Positions 24,823 to 33,732 of a DNA stretch of 64,000 nt are shown one piece after another. Each line of letters starts with the position of its first letter. Within the stretch, counting starts at the first letter, position 1. Source of the DNA: Parvibaculum sp. Its GTDB lineage: Bacteria > Pseudomonadota > Alphaproteobacteria > Parvibaculales > Parvibaculaceae. The notes beneath the pieces were generated by a model. The model saw only the letters and a program-made list of their open reading frames with translations. It made no database searches and was not told the origin of the DNA. The DNA lies in the NCBI RefSeq assembly GCF_030694575.1, contig NZ_JAUYUS010000100.1, forward strand, positions 1-64,000. The letters are read 5' to 3'. The position numbers and the translations under genes are program-made.

Positions 24823-25102
24823 TTTGCCTCAGGCGCGCCGGGACGCCCTTACCCCTCCCCGACTACCCAAAAACCTCAAACGCCTCTCCTGCGCGATTAA
24901 CAACCCGATTAACAACCGCGCTGTTTGCGTTCGCCCGGTCGCGGCGCCCTCAGGCGGGCTCCGAAGAGGGATTTGGGTGGAATTTTGTGCCTGGCCACAC
25001 GCCGCACCGCACTGCAACGGGTGCATGACCGGAAGGGCTTCCGGCTAGAGAAGGCACGCTCACGTCGCGATGGTGCAGCACCAATCACGACGGAGCAAGA
25101 GC
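24823..25102. other. gap between minor head gene and capsid genes
   Basis: No convincing gene is present here. An 11-bp direct repeat GATTAACAACC occurs at 24895-24905 and 24907-24917, one base apart. A perfect short hairpin CCGGAAGGGCTTCCGG lies near 25029. The gap may contain a promoter or processing site ahead of the capsid genes, as abundant proteins are made from here on. Confidence 0.45.
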
Positions 25103-25453
25103 GTGTCTCAGAAAACTGCGAACGGCGGTGACGCCGCCGAAGATACTGCCGCCGACAAGGCCCGCATCGCGGAGCTGGAAGCGGAGAACAAGGCCGTCGC
25201 CGAAAAGCTCGCGGCGGCCGAAGAACAGGTTGCTGCCCTCGGCAAGCAGCTCGGCGCGGCGCAGGCCGCGTCCCAGGAGAAGGCCCTCGCCGACCTTCCC
25301 GAACGCAAGCCCTCCCGCGATTTCACGAAGGATGAGCTTGCCTTGGCGAAGAAGCTCGGCGTCCCGGCCGGCTACATCCAGGCGGTCAACACCAAGACTG
25401 GCACCGTGGTCACGGTGGACGGCCGCAAGCTTCGCGCTGGCGGTGACGAATGA
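25103..25453 (+). CDS. coiled-coil protein before the capsid gene, unknown
   Basis: A 116-residue protein. Residues 15-70 are a long Ala/Glu/Lys coiled coil (ARIAELEAENKAVAEKLAAA). The C terminus has a small basic domain ending in TGTVVTVDGRKLRAGGDE. I choose the GTG at 25103, which has GGAG upstream; an ATG at 25070 lacks a ribosome site. It may assist head assembly. It overlaps the next gene by 4 bases. Confidence 0.6.
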   Translation: MSQKTANGGDAAEDTAADKARIAELEAENKAVAEKLAAAEEQVAALGKQLGAAQAASQEKALADLPERKPSRDFTKDELALAKKLGVPAGYIQAVNTKTGTVVTVDGRKLRAGGDE

Positions 25454-27738
25454 AGCGCGAGCAACTGAAAAAGCTGCTCGGCAAGCGCGGCGTCTCGGGC
25501 GTCCGCCTTCGCGAGGCGACCGAGCCCGACATGCTGACCGTCCGCGATCTCTTGCAGGGCAAGATTCGCGAGGTACTGAAGTTGACGGGTGACGACGATC
25601 CATGGCCCTACGTCGTCGCCCTCTATCCAGAAAACGTCGTCGTCGATATCGACGGCAAGCTCATGTCCTATGGCTATACGATTTCCGGTCAGGACGTGGC
25701 GCTCGGCAATCCCGTCGAGGTGACGCGCGAATTCCGCCCGCTCGGCGAGACGCCGCCGCCCGTCGTTCCCGACACCGCCGCCACGCTTGCGGCGACCGTC
25801 GTCGAAGCCGTCGACGGCAGCGAGGGAACCTATCTCGTCCGCGTCATTCGCGCGGGCATGAGCGGCAACCGCAACTTCTACTCCGATGCGGTTCTCCGCG
25901 AAGCCGTTTCGCTTTTCGAGGGCGTCCGCGTCTTTGTGAAGTCCGATCTCGAACATCTCCGCGAAGGCGGCAAGGATGTCCGAAATCTTCTTGGCGCGCT
26001 TTCGGAGCCGGTCTTCGTCGAAGGCAAGCTTCCCGACAGCGGCGAAATCCGCGCCAAGCTCACGCTGATCGTCGGCGACGACGATCCCTCGGCCGTCCGT
26101 CTTCGCGAGGCCACCAAGAAGGGCCTCTCGAAACTCTTCGGTCTTTCCATCGACGCGAACGGTTCGGCCCGCAAGGGGGCTAACGGCGTCCGTGTCCTGG
26201 AAGCCTTCACCAAAATCAATTCGGTTGATCTCATCGTGGAGCCCGGCGCGGGCGGTGAGGTCATTTCGTTCCTTGAAGCGCTGGGAGAAGAAGGAACCAA
26301 GGTAATGGATCGCGACGAAATCATCGCGCTTATCCAGGCGAACGCCCCGCACCTGCTGGAAGGCAAGGATGTCGCGGCCCTGACCGACGATGAACTGAAA
26401 GCCCTTCTCGCCACGGCGATGAAGAAGGAAGAAGAAGCTGCTCCCGCCGGCGACAGCACCGCACTCGTGGAGGCGGTCGAACGCCGCACGCGCATGCGTG
26501 AAGCAGTCAATGCCTCGAAGCTCCCCGCCCCGGCGAAGCAGCGCCTCATCGAACGCTTCTCCGAAGCGAAGAGCTTCAGCGATGCGCAGGTGACGCAGGC
26601 GATCAAGGACGAGGCCGCCTATCTCTCGTCCAGCGGCATTCGTGGCGGCCATGTACTCGATCTCGGCGACGGCGGACGCTTCATCGAAAGCGAGTCGCGC
26701 CCCGACAAGATCGCGGACATGATCGACGCCTTCTTCGATCCGTCGCATGAGCATCATCGCCATGCGCGCTCGTTCAAGGAGTGCTACATCGAGATCACGG
26801 GCGACCGTCAGGTGACGGGCCGCGCGCGTGACGCCGTGCGGCTCGCGGAAGCTCTCGACAGCTCATCCTTCTCCGAAGTGCTGGGCGACGGTATTCACCG
26901 CCGCATGGTGGCCGAGTACCGCGGCGCCATCGAATACGACTTCTGGAAGCTCCTCACCGGCACGCCCGTACCCGTGAACGACTTCCGCAAGCAGGAACGC
27001 ACGCGCATCGGCGGCTATGGCGACATGCCAGCCGTGGCCCAGGGTGCGGACTATGTTGCCCTCACCTCGCCGACGGACGAGAAGGCCGAGTACTCCGTCA
27101 CGAAGCGCGGCGGGCTTGAGACGATCACGCTGGAGATGATCAAGAACGACGATGTCGGCGCGATCCAGCGTATTCCCGGCAAACTCGCCCGCGCGGCGAA
27201 GCGGACGCTCGCCAAGTTCGTGCTCGACTTCATCCGCGCGAACCCGGCGATCTACGACACCAAGGCTCTCTTCCACGCGGATCATGCCAACTTGGGTTCG
27301 GCGGCACTTACCGCTCAATCCTACGCGGCGGCGCGTCTCGCGATGGTGTCGCAGGTGGAGTATGGCGCGACCGACCCGATCGGCGTCGGTCCGAAATATC
27401 TCTGGCTCCCGCCCGGTCTCGAAGAGACGGCTTACAATCTCTTCCAGCGCTCGACCAACCACGACAAGACCTTCGTGCAGTCGCTCGTCCCGGAGATCAT
27501 GCCGGTCTGGTACTGGACGGACCCGAGCGATTGGGCGGCGACGGCGGATGTGGCCGACATCCCGTTCATCGAACTCGGCTTCCTTGACGGGAACGAAGAG
27601 CCCGAACTCTTCGTCCAGGACAGCCCGACCGTCGGCTCTCTCTTCAGTGCCGACAAGGTGACCTACAAACTCCGTCACATCTATGGCGGCAACGTTGTCG
27701 ACTGGCGCGGCGCCTACAAGTCCGTCGTCGCCGACTGA
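25450..27738 (+). CDS. fused prohead protease, scaffold and major capsid protein
   Basis: A 762-residue single ORF. Residues about 125-275 look like a prohead serine protease: RVIRAGMSGNRNFYSDAVL, candidate His in SDLEHL (H169), candidate Ser in FGLSID (S233), and NSVDLIVEPGAGG. Residues about 285-400 are helical, polar and scaffold-like. Residues about 410-762 form a Mu gpT-type capsid (HK97 fold), with ALFHADHANLGSAALTA. Mu encodes protease/scaffold (I, Z) and capsid (T) separately. The fusion implies that self-cleavage releases the capsid. Confidence 0.85.
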   Translation: MKREQLKKLLGKRGVSGVRLREATEPDMLTVRDLLQGKIREVLKLTGDDDPWPYVVALYPENVVVDIDGKLMSYGYTISGQDVALGNPVEVTREFRPLGETPPPVVPDTAATLAATVVEAVDGSEGTYLVRVIRAGMSGNRNFYSDAVLREAVSLFEGVRVFVKSDLEHLREGGKDVRNLLGALSEPVFVEGKLPDSGEIRAKLTLIVGDDDPSAVRLREATKKGLSKLFGLSIDANGSARKGANGVRVLEAFTKINSVDLIVEPGAGGEVISFLEALGEEGTKVMDRDEIIALIQANAPHLLEGKDVAALTDDELKALLATAMKKEEEAAPAGDSTALVEAVERRTRMREAVNASKLPAPAKQRLIERFSEAKSFSDAQVTQAIKDEAAYLSSSGIRGGHVLDLGDGGRFIESESRPDKIADMIDAFFDPSHEHHRHARSFKECYIEITGDRQVTGRARDAVRLAEALDSSSFSEVLGDGIHRRMVAEYRGAIEYDFWKLLTGTPVPVNDFRKQERTRIGGYGDMPAVAQGADYVALTSPTDEKAEYSVTKRGGLETITLEMIKNDDVGAIQRIPGKLARAAKRTLAKFVLDFIRANPAIYDTKALFHADHANLGSAALTAQSYAAARLAMVSQVEYGATDPIGVGPKYLWLPPGLEETAYNLFQRSTNHDKTFVQSLVPEIMPVWYWTDPSDWAATADVADIPFIELGFLDGNEEPELFVQDSPTVGSLFSADKVTYKLRHIYGGNVVDWRGAYKSVVAD
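26290..26307 (+). promoter_or_regulatory. possible internal translation start (scaffold-capsid)
   Basis: Within the protease-capsid ORF, AAGGAACCAAGGTA precedes an in-frame ATG at 26305 (Met 286, MDRDEII). This gives a good ribosome site exactly at the protease/scaffold boundary. It recalls Mu Z and lambda Nu3, which start inside the protease gene. Use of this start would yield scaffold-capsid without protease. Confidence 0.45.
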
Positions 27739-27814
27739 CGAGCCTCGCCCCGCACGCGAAGAGCGCCGGGCGGCCCACCGCCCGGTGCTTATCCCTCAAA
27801 ACGGTCCAGGCGCA

Positions 27815-28474
27815 ATGAGAGCCGATTTCCTGACGATTAGCACCGACCTCCTGCGCGACGAACGCGCCCGCGTGAGCGATGCGCAGCTCGGCCGCGCGCT
27901 CGATCTCGCTCTCGCTCAATATGGCAAGGACCGCCCGCGCAGGATCGTGCGCGACGAAACGCTTTCCGCCGCCTCGCGGCTCGACTGGCCCGCCGACGGC
28001 AACGTCTCGGCGATCGAGCATCCGATCGGCAGCATTCCCCCCTCCCTTCTGCCCCGACAGAGCTGGCAGCGCTATGACGCGCCCGCCGGCGCGGAGCTGA
28101 TATTCCCAGGCGGCCTTCCCGCCGGCACCACCATCCGCCTCACCATTCTCGGCCCCCATCTTCTCACCGACGAAACCGATACGGTGCCCGACGCCGATCG
28201 CGAAGCGGTGGCAAGCTATGCCGCCGCCCTCCTTTTCGATCAAATGGCCGCCGACACCTCCGGCGACGGCAACCCGCTCATCGCGGCCGATGCGGTCGCG
28301 CACGGAACGAAGCCCGACAATTACGCCCGCCGCGCCGAACGGCTTCGCGCCCGCTATTTCGAAATTCTCGGTCTCGACCCGAAGCGCACGCGCCCTGCCA
28401 GCGTCACGGTCTCGCAACCGACGCCCGCATCCGACGGCGGCCGGCGCGTGACGCAACGGAGGCCGCGGCTGTGA
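27815..28474 (+). CDS. putative head-tail connector protein
   Basis: A 219-residue protein that begins MRADFLTISTDLLRDERARV. The helical N terminus and the YAAALLFDQMAADTSGDGNP segment resemble head completion (connector) proteins found between capsid and tail genes. The C terminus is Pro/Arg-rich. The start is the ATG at 27815; the longer frame runs into the capsid gene. The family assignment is by position and composition only. Confidence 0.55.
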   Translation: MRADFLTISTDLLRDERARVSDAQLGRALDLALAQYGKDRPRRIVRDETLSAASRLDWPADGNVSAIEHPIGSIPPSLLPRQSWQRYDAPAGAELIFPGGLPAGTTIRLTILGPHLLTDETDTVPDADREAVASYAAALLFDQMAADTSGDGNPLIAADAVAHGTKPDNYARRAERLRARYFEILGLDPKRTRPASVTVSQPTPASDGGRRVTQRRPRL

Positions 28475-28977
28475 CGGACGATCTTCGCATCTCACCTCGC
28501 GGCGCGACGATCGAGGCGGCGCTTGAGAAGTGCCCGGAGTTCTTCCTTGAGGAGGCCTTCGCCGCAACTGTCGAGAGCACGATGCTCATCGAGCGCGAAG
28601 TGAAGGAGCGGACGCCCACAAGCGGCGCGGCCACCTTGCGCGAAAGCATCGGCGCCATGCCGGTCGTCGTCTCGGCTCACGCGGTGCGCGGCCAGGTAGC
28701 GACGAGCCTTGCCTATGCGGCGCCGGTCGAGCATGGCTCAAAGCCGCATTGGGCGCCGATCGAGCCCCTGATCGACTGGGTGACGCGCAAGCTCGGCAAA
28801 CGGGGCGAGGAAGCGGAAGAGGTCGCCAGCGCCATCCGCTTCAAGATCGCCGCACGCGGCACCGAAGGCGCGCATATGTTTCGCGACGGCGTGAAGGCGG
28901 CGGAAGGTCAGGTTGCCGCGTTTTACGAGGCTGCGGCACAACGCGCCCTGGCACGGCTTGAAGAGGCTGCGCGATGA
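28471..28977 (+). CDS. HK97 gp10-like head-tail/morphogenesis protein
   Basis: A 168-residue protein with the gp10-like pattern: an N-terminal helix, IEREVKERTPTSGAATLRES (the conserved TPTsGxLR site), then TSLAYAAPVEHGSKPHWAP, and a C-terminal helix. Such proteins join head and tail or complete the tail end. It overlaps its neighbours by 4 bases. Confidence 0.75.
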   Translation: MTDDLRISPRGATIEAALEKCPEFFLEEAFAATVESTMLIEREVKERTPTSGAATLRESIGAMPVVVSAHAVRGQVATSLAYAAPVEHGSKPHWAPIEPLIDWVTRKLGKRGEEAEEVASAIRFKIAARGTEGAHMFRDGVKAAEGQVAAFYEAAAQRALARLEEAAR

Positions 28978-29600
28978 CCGGCTCCGCGCAAATCAGAGAG
29001 GCAATCGCGGCTCGCCTCGAAACCGTGCCCGCGATCGGCCGCGTTCACCGCTTCGAGCGCTATGCGATGAACGAAGGACCGTTCCGCACCTTCTATGCCT
29101 GGGAAAGCGGGGGTACGACGCATATTCGCGGCTGGTATGTTCGCCGCATCGGCTTTCGCCGTCGCCCGCATCTCAACTCGACCGTGCTCGTCACGACGGA
29201 ATGGCGCATCGCCGGATTTCTCGCTGTCGTGGACGAAGCAGAGAGCGAAATCGTCATGGATGCGCTCGTGGACGCGGCGACGGCCGCCTTCGCATTGGAT
29301 CTCACGCTGGGCGGCCTCTTGAACCCCGAGCCCGCCCAGGCGGGCGCGGAGCGCGGGCTCCAGCTTCTCGAAAGCCGCCCCTACATGCTGGCGAACGTGC
29401 TCTGCCACGGCGTGCAGCTCGGCCTGACGACCGAACACAACGAGCGCGAATACGACGAAAGCGCCCTCGCCGATCTCGTCACCATCCATGCGAATTGGGA
29501 ATTGCCGCCGCGCGATCTCACCGGCCCGGCGCTGCCGGACGATGAAGACGCAGCGGCTACCGATCGTCTAACCAACCTCAACCAGGAAGAGGAAAGCTGA
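28974..29600 (+). CDS. putative tail terminator (Mu gp37-like)
   Basis: A 208-residue protein located just before the small DUF2635 gene and the tail sheath, the place of Mu gp37. The layout fits a tail terminator: an N-terminal helix ending in ETVPAIGRVHRFERY, a beta strand with TTEWRIAGFLAVVDEAESEI, and a long helix. The C-terminal 30 residues are acidic and disordered. The function is inferred from order. Confidence 0.6.
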   Translation: MTGSAQIREAIAARLETVPAIGRVHRFERYAMNEGPFRTFYAWESGGTTHIRGWYVRRIGFRRRPHLNSTVLVTTEWRIAGFLAVVDEAESEIVMDALVDAATAAFALDLTLGGLLNPEPAQAGAERGLQLLESRPYMLANVLCHGVQLGLTTEHNEREYDESALADLVTIHANWELPPRDLTGPALPDDEDAAATDRLTNLNQEEES

Positions 29601-29800
29601 TGAGCGAGACCGCGAAGGTCTGGGTCAAGCCGATGCCCGGCCGTGTCGTCAACATGCCGGGCACGAAGGAAGAGCTTCCGCCTACCGGGAAGCCCGTGAT
29701 TTTCACATCGTACTGGGAACGCCGCAAGCGCGACGGCGACATCGAGATCGTCGCCGCGCCGAAAGCGCAGAGCCGGGCGCGCAAGGAAGGAACCGAGTAA
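29600..29800 (+). CDS. DUF2635 family protein (Mu gp38-like)
   Basis: A 66-residue protein with the DUF2635 pattern: VKPMPGRVVNMPGTKEELP near the start, then TSYWERRKRDGDIEIV. In Mu-like phages this small protein always precedes the sheath gene. Its function is unknown. It begins at the stop of the preceding gene and is followed directly by the sheath ATG. Confidence 0.8.
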   Translation: MSETAKVWVKPMPGRVVNMPGTKEELPPTGKPVIFTSYWERRKRDGDIEIVAAPKAQSRARKEGTE

Positions 29801-31270
29801 ATGGGCGAAATCCTCTTCGAGAACATTCCGGTCGATCTCCTGACGCCGGGCACCTTTGTAGAATTCGACAACTCGCAGGCCAATCAGGGCCTCGCGCTCA
29901 TGCCGCACCGGATTCTCATCATCGGTCAGAAGCTCGCTGCCGGCACGGCGGAAACCGACCGGCCCATCCTCGTCTTCGATCATCGGCAGGCCGCCGCGCT
30001 CGGCGGACAGGGCAGCACGGCGCACCGGATGATCCGCGCGCTGAAGCGCGTGAACAGCACGACGGAGACGTGGGCGGCATTCATCGACGACGCCGATGCG
30101 AGCACAGCGGCGGCCGGATCGCTCAAATTCTCCGGCCCGGCAACGGCGGCCGGCGTCATCTCGCTTTATGTGGCGGGCGAGCGTATCCAGGTGGGCGTTG
30201 CGGCGACCGACACGGCGGCCGAGATCGCGACGGCCGTAGTGGCGGCGATCAATGCGAACGCCGATCTCCCGGTGACGGCCGCCGTCGATGGTGCAGATAC
30301 CACGCTTGTCGTCGTCACCGCGCGGAACAAGGGCGAGTGCGGGAACGACATCGACCTCCGCGCGAACTACTACGCGGACGAGAAGCTGCCGGCGGGCGTC
30401 GGGATCGTCTTTGCCGCGATGGCGGGTGGCGCTGGCAACCCGGACGTGACGGATGTCTTCGCCGCGATTGGCGACGAATGGTACACGACCTACGTCATGC
30501 CCTGGACGGACGCCGCGAACCTCGCGGCGCTCGAAACCGAGCTGCGTGTGCGCTCCGGGCCAATGAAGATGATCGACAGCATCGCCTATGCCTGCAAGCG
30601 CGGCTCACAGGGCACGCTCGCCGCTCATGGCCTGACGCGGAACTCACCCTGGGTGACGACGATGGGCGCACACAAGGCGCCCGACACGCCCTGTGAATGG
30701 GCGGCGGCCTATGCGGGCGCGGCGGCCTTTGCGGCGGGTATCGACCCGGCACAGCCGGTCAGCGACATCATCCTGACCGGCCTCAAGCCGCCCGCGAAGC
30801 CAGACATCTTCACGCGCGAGGAACGCGACATTCTGTTGCACAACGGCATTGCCACATTCACGGTCGACGCCTCCGGCAATGTCGTCATCGAGCGCGCAAT
30901 CACCGGCTATCGCCTCGACGGGAACGGTCTCTCCGACCGCTCCTATCTCGACAGCGAAACGCTGCGCAACCTTTCCTATCTGCGCTACACGCTCCGCGCC
31001 CGCTGGAGCGCGCGGTTCCGCCGCAAGAAAATCGGACAAGATGGATCGAAGGGTCCGAATGTCGTGACGCCCAAGAGAGCGCGCGGCGAATTGGTCGCGC
31101 TCGCCGGCGATTGGCACGAACTCGGCCTCATTCAGGATATCGAGCAGTTCAAGCGCGATGCCCGCGTCGAAATCTCATCGACCGATCCGAACCGCTTCAA
31201 CGTGCTGATCCCCGCGCATCTCATCAACCAGCTCCGCGTCACGGCGGCGGCGATCCAGTTCATCCTCTAG
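29801..31270 (+). CDS. contractile tail sheath protein (Mu gpL-like)
   Basis: A 489-residue sheath. The N-terminal ENIPVDLLTPGTFVEFDNSQ is the Mu gpL arm, and ILIIGQKLAAGTAETDRPIL leads into the sheath domain. C-terminal features include SYLDSETLRNLSYLRYTLRA and RFRRKKIGQDGSKGPNVVTP. It forms the contractile outer tube. An AGGAGG site after its stop starts the tube gene, and the two form the tail core. Confidence 0.93.
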   Translation: MGEILFENIPVDLLTPGTFVEFDNSQANQGLALMPHRILIIGQKLAAGTAETDRPILVFDHRQAAALGGQGSTAHRMIRALKRVNSTTETWAAFIDDADASTAAAGSLKFSGPATAAGVISLYVAGERIQVGVAATDTAAEIATAVVAAINANADLPVTAAVDGADTTLVVVTARNKGECGNDIDLRANYYADEKLPAGVGIVFAAMAGGAGNPDVTDVFAAIGDEWYTTYVMPWTDAANLAALETELRVRSGPMKMIDSIAYACKRGSQGTLAAHGLTRNSPWVTTMGAHKAPDTPCEWAAAYAGAAAFAAGIDPAQPVSDIILTGLKPPAKPDIFTREERDILLHNGIATFTVDASGNVVIERAITGYRLDGNGLSDRSYLDSETLRNLSYLRYTLRARWSARFRRKKIGQDGSKGPNVVTPKRARGELVALAGDWHELGLIQDIEQFKRDARVEISSTDPNRFNVLIPAHLINQLRVTAAAIQFIL

Positions 31271-31278
31271 GAGGCGAC

Positions 31279-31638
31279 ATGACGCAGTTTCTCGGCCGGG
31301 CGAAAATCTCGGCCAACGGAAAGACCATCGAGACGGCACCCGGCGCGTCGCTCGATCTCGGCGGGGTCAAGAACAACACCGTCGTCACCGGCTCGAAGAT
31401 CGGCCGGGCGGAGGAACTCGTTCCCTCCGTCATTAACTGCACAACCTCGCTTGAGGCGGGCATGTCGCTCGAAGACCTGCGCAACCTCAAGGACGCGACG
31501 GTCATGTTTGAATGCGATACCGGCCAATCCTACGTCATCCGCAACGCCTTCCGTACCGATACGACGACGCTGAAGGACGGTGCGGGCGGTGAAGTCACCC
31601 TCGTCATCAATGGCGATCCGGCGGAGGAACTTCTCTGA
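31279..31638 (+). CDS. tail tube protein (Mu gpM-like)
   Basis: A 119-residue tube protein of the Mu gpM family. It reads FLGRAKISANGKTIETAPGA, then LEAGMSLEDLRNLKDATVMF and GEVTLVINGDPAEELL, all beta-rich. The ATG at 31279 has a strong AGGAGG site. It follows the sheath directly, as in other myophages. Confidence 0.9.
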   Translation: MTQFLGRAKISANGKTIETAPGASLDLGGVKNNTVVTGSKIGRAEELVPSVINCTTSLEAGMSLEDLRNLKDATVMFECDTGQSYVIRNAFRTDTTTLKDGAGGEVTLVINGDPAEELL

Positions 31639-31997
31639 TGGACAACACGCTCACGCTGACAAAGCCTCTCGAACGGAAGACGAAGGATACCGGCGAAGTT
31701 GTCGAGCGCATCGACACGCTCACCTTCCGCCCGCTCGTCGCGGGCGATCTCTTCGCCGCGCTCGACGCCGGCGGCGAGGCCGGACAAGGTTCGCTTGTCC
31801 GCGCGCTTCTCGCCCGCTCGGTCAACATGGGGCACAAGGACGTTGACCGTCTCGATCTCGAAGACCTCGTTGCGGCTATGGGGAAACTCGAAGGTTTTTT
31901 GCCCGCTTCCCTCCGGACTGGAGGGAAGCCATCGGCCTTGTTGCAGGGACTTTCGGGTTCCCGGCCGGATGGGAGCGATGGGGCCCAGCCGAGCTGA
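31638..31997 (+). CDS. tail assembly chaperone (Mu gp41-like), zero-frame product
   Basis: A 119-residue chaperone between tube and tape measure genes. It has the TAC-type core: LTLTKPLERKTKDTGEVVER, then IDTLTFRPLVAGDLFAALDA and VDRLDLEDLVAAMGKLEGF. The zero frame ends in a Ser/Gly-rich tail that looks non-conserved. A slippery heptamer at 31895-31901 allows a -1 shift to a second, more protein-like C terminus. Confidence 0.85.
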   Translation: MDNTLTLTKPLERKTKDTGEVVERIDTLTFRPLVAGDLFAALDAGGEAGQGSLVRALLARSVNMGHKDVDRLDLEDLVAAMGKLEGFLPASLRTGGKPSALLQGLSGSRPDGSDGAQPS

Positions 31998-32053
31998 GGT
32001 TCTGGGTTAGCCAGGCGCGCGCCTGGCAAAAGCGGATCGGAGCCGGCACGTGA
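31638..32053 (+). CDS. tail assembly chaperone, -1 frameshift product
   Basis: After a -1 slip at T_TTT_TTG (31895-31901), the chaperone would continue with FFARFPPDWREAIGLVAG and WERWGPAELRFWVSQARAW to a TGA at 32051-32053. The extension is rich in Trp and typical of gpGT/gp42-type partners (PAEL.FW). The fusion would be about 138 residues. The tape measure starts at a GTGA overlap with this stop, which supports use of the frame. The join lies at about 31900. Confidence 0.8.
31895..31928 (+). promoter_or_regulatory. programmed -1 ribosomal frameshift signal
   Basis: The slippery heptamer TTTTTTG (31895-31901) is in the correct phase as T_TTT_TTG. Four bases later, CTTCCCTCC (31906-31914) and GGAGGGAAG (31920-31928) make a perfect 9-bp stem with a 5-base loop. 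This is a standard slippery site plus stimulatory hairpin. The same heptamer is used in the P2 E/E' genes. Confidence 0.85.
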
Positions 32054-33732
32054 TCAATCTCGGCGTCATTCTGGAGCTTGTCGACCGCGTGTCCGCCCCT
32101 GCAAGGCGGATCGCGGCTTCGGCGCGCCGATTGAATGCCGATCTCGGTTTCTCGCGCATCGCCTCCTCGGCCGCGAATGTCGGCAAATCCTTTCAGGCTG
32201 TCGGCCGCGACGTTTCGACGATGGCCAGGAGGATCGTCGCCGGCGTCGGCATTGTCGGCGGCGCGCTGTTCGCTCTGACAAAGAGCGCGGCGAGCGCTGG
32301 CGACGCGGCGGCGAAATCGGCCCAGATCGTCGGCATGAGCGCTCGCGACTGGCAGCGTACAGCCTATGCGGCGGAAGCCTATGGCGCGGAAGCGGAACAA
32401 CTCAAACAGGGCCTCTTCGATCTCAACAAGCGCACGGTCGAAGCGATCCGTGGCAGCGAGGATGCGCAAGGCGCTTTCAAACGCCTTGGCATCGAGCTTC
32501 TCGACAACAACGGCAAGGTGAAATCGACTTCGGTTCTTCTCGCCGAAATCTCCGACCGCTTCGCCGCGATGCCCGACGATGCGCGCAAGGCCGAAGCCGC
32601 CGATCGTCTCTTCGCCGGCGCGGCCTTGCAGCTCATCCCGATCCTCAACAAGGGCTCGGGCGCGCTTCGCGAGCTGGGCGACGAAGCCGAGCGTGTCGGT
32701 TATGTCATGGGCGATGAAGCCCTCGCGGAGAGTGAAGCCTTCGGCAAGGGCCTCGCCCGCCTGTTCGCCCTGGTAAAGGGGCTCGGCAGCATCCTCGCGA
32801 CCTATCTCCTGCCGATCCTCAATCCGCTTATCGCGAGCATGGGCGACTGGATCGTCGCCAACCGGGAGTTCATCGACACCAACATCGCGGATTTCGTTCA
32901 GCGATTGCCGGGATATTTCAAGACGCTGCTTGAGGTCTTGAAAGGCATCCGCGCAGCCTTCTCGCCGTTCCTCGCGGCATTGCGCTGGCTTGTCGCCCTC
33001 ATGGGCCCGGCAAATGCCGCGCTCCTCATCATGGGTGTGTTGATCGGCGGCAAGCTGATCTTCTCCGTCGCCAAACTCATCCTCACCTTCGGCGGGCTCG
33101 CGAAGGCGATCGCGCTCACCACCTTCGCGCTCGGCCGCCTCGCGATCGGCGGCCTGATTTCGATGCTCGGCCACCTCTTCCTCGCCATCAAGGCCGGCGC
33201 TGGCATCATGGGCGTCTTCAACGCAATTCTCGTTGCCAATCCCATCGGCCTCGTCATCGTCGCGGTCGCAGCACTCGCGGGCGCGGCCTATCTCATCTAT
33301 CGGAACTGGGGCGATATCGTTCCCTTCTTCGCGGACGCGCTTTCCGCGCTCACGAAAATCTTCACCGGCTTCGTGGAGATCGTCGCGGGCCTCTTCACGC
33401 TGGATTTTACGCGCGCCTTCGAGGGGCTGAAGTCCTTCCTTTCCGGCTGGGTCGACTGGTTCTCCGTTCTTTTCCGGCCCGTGCTTGCGATCGTGGAGGG
33501 TGTCAGCGGCTTCGCCTCCAAGGCGGGAAAGTTCATCGGCTTCGGCGGCAATGACGATGTGCCGCCCGGCGCGCCGACGGGCGCAGCGGCTGTGCCCGTC
33601 GCGGCGCGAAACGAAGTCGGCGGTGAGGTTCGGATCGGCGTCGACGATGAGCGCGTTCGGGTCAAGCAGGTGAAGTCCAAAAATCCCCGCGCTCCGCTCG
33701 TGCCGGACACCGGAAAGGCGATGGCGCCATGA
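32050..33732 (+). CDS. tail tape measure protein
   Basis: A 560-residue tape measure. The N terminus is helical (VSAPARRIAASARRLNADLG), followed by the phage TMP core (TKSAASAGDAAAKSAQIVGM, then SARDWQRTAYAAEAYGAEAE). Several hydrophobic segments lie between residues 265 and 420. The short length predicts a short tail. The start is GTG at 32050, coupled to the frameshift-product stop by a GTGA overlap. Confidence 0.92.
   Translation: MINLGVILELVDRVSAPARRIAASARRLNADLGFSRIASSAANVGKSFQAVGRDVSTMARRIVAGVGIVGGALFALTKSAASAGDAAAKSAQIVGMSARDWQRTAYAAEAYGAEAEQLKQGLFDLNKRTVEAIRGSEDAQGAFKRLGIELLDNNGKVKSTSVLLAEISDRFAAMPDDARKAEAADRLFAGAALQLIPILNKGSGALRELGDEAERVGYVMGDEALAESEAFGKGLARLFALVKGLGSILATYLLPILNPLIASMGDWIVANREFIDTNIADFVQRLPGYFKTLLEVLKGIRAAFSPFLAALRWLVALMGPANAALLIMGVLIGGKLIFSVAKLILTFGGLAKAIALTTFALGRLAIGGLISMLGHLFLAIKAGAGIMGVFNAILVANPIGLVIVAVAALAGAAYLIYRNWGDIVPFFADALSALTKIFTGFVEIVAGLFTLDFTRAFEGLKSFLSGWVDWFSVLFRPVLAIVEGVSGFASKAGKFIGFGGNDDVPPGAPTGAAAVPVAARNEVGGEVRIGVDDERVRVKQVKSKNPRAPLVPDTGKAMAP

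Noticed and set aside
31895-31901. Six-T run as a sequencing error causing a frameshift
   Set aside because: Phase, hairpin, conserved biology of tail chaperones and the GTGA overlap all fit a programmed signal.
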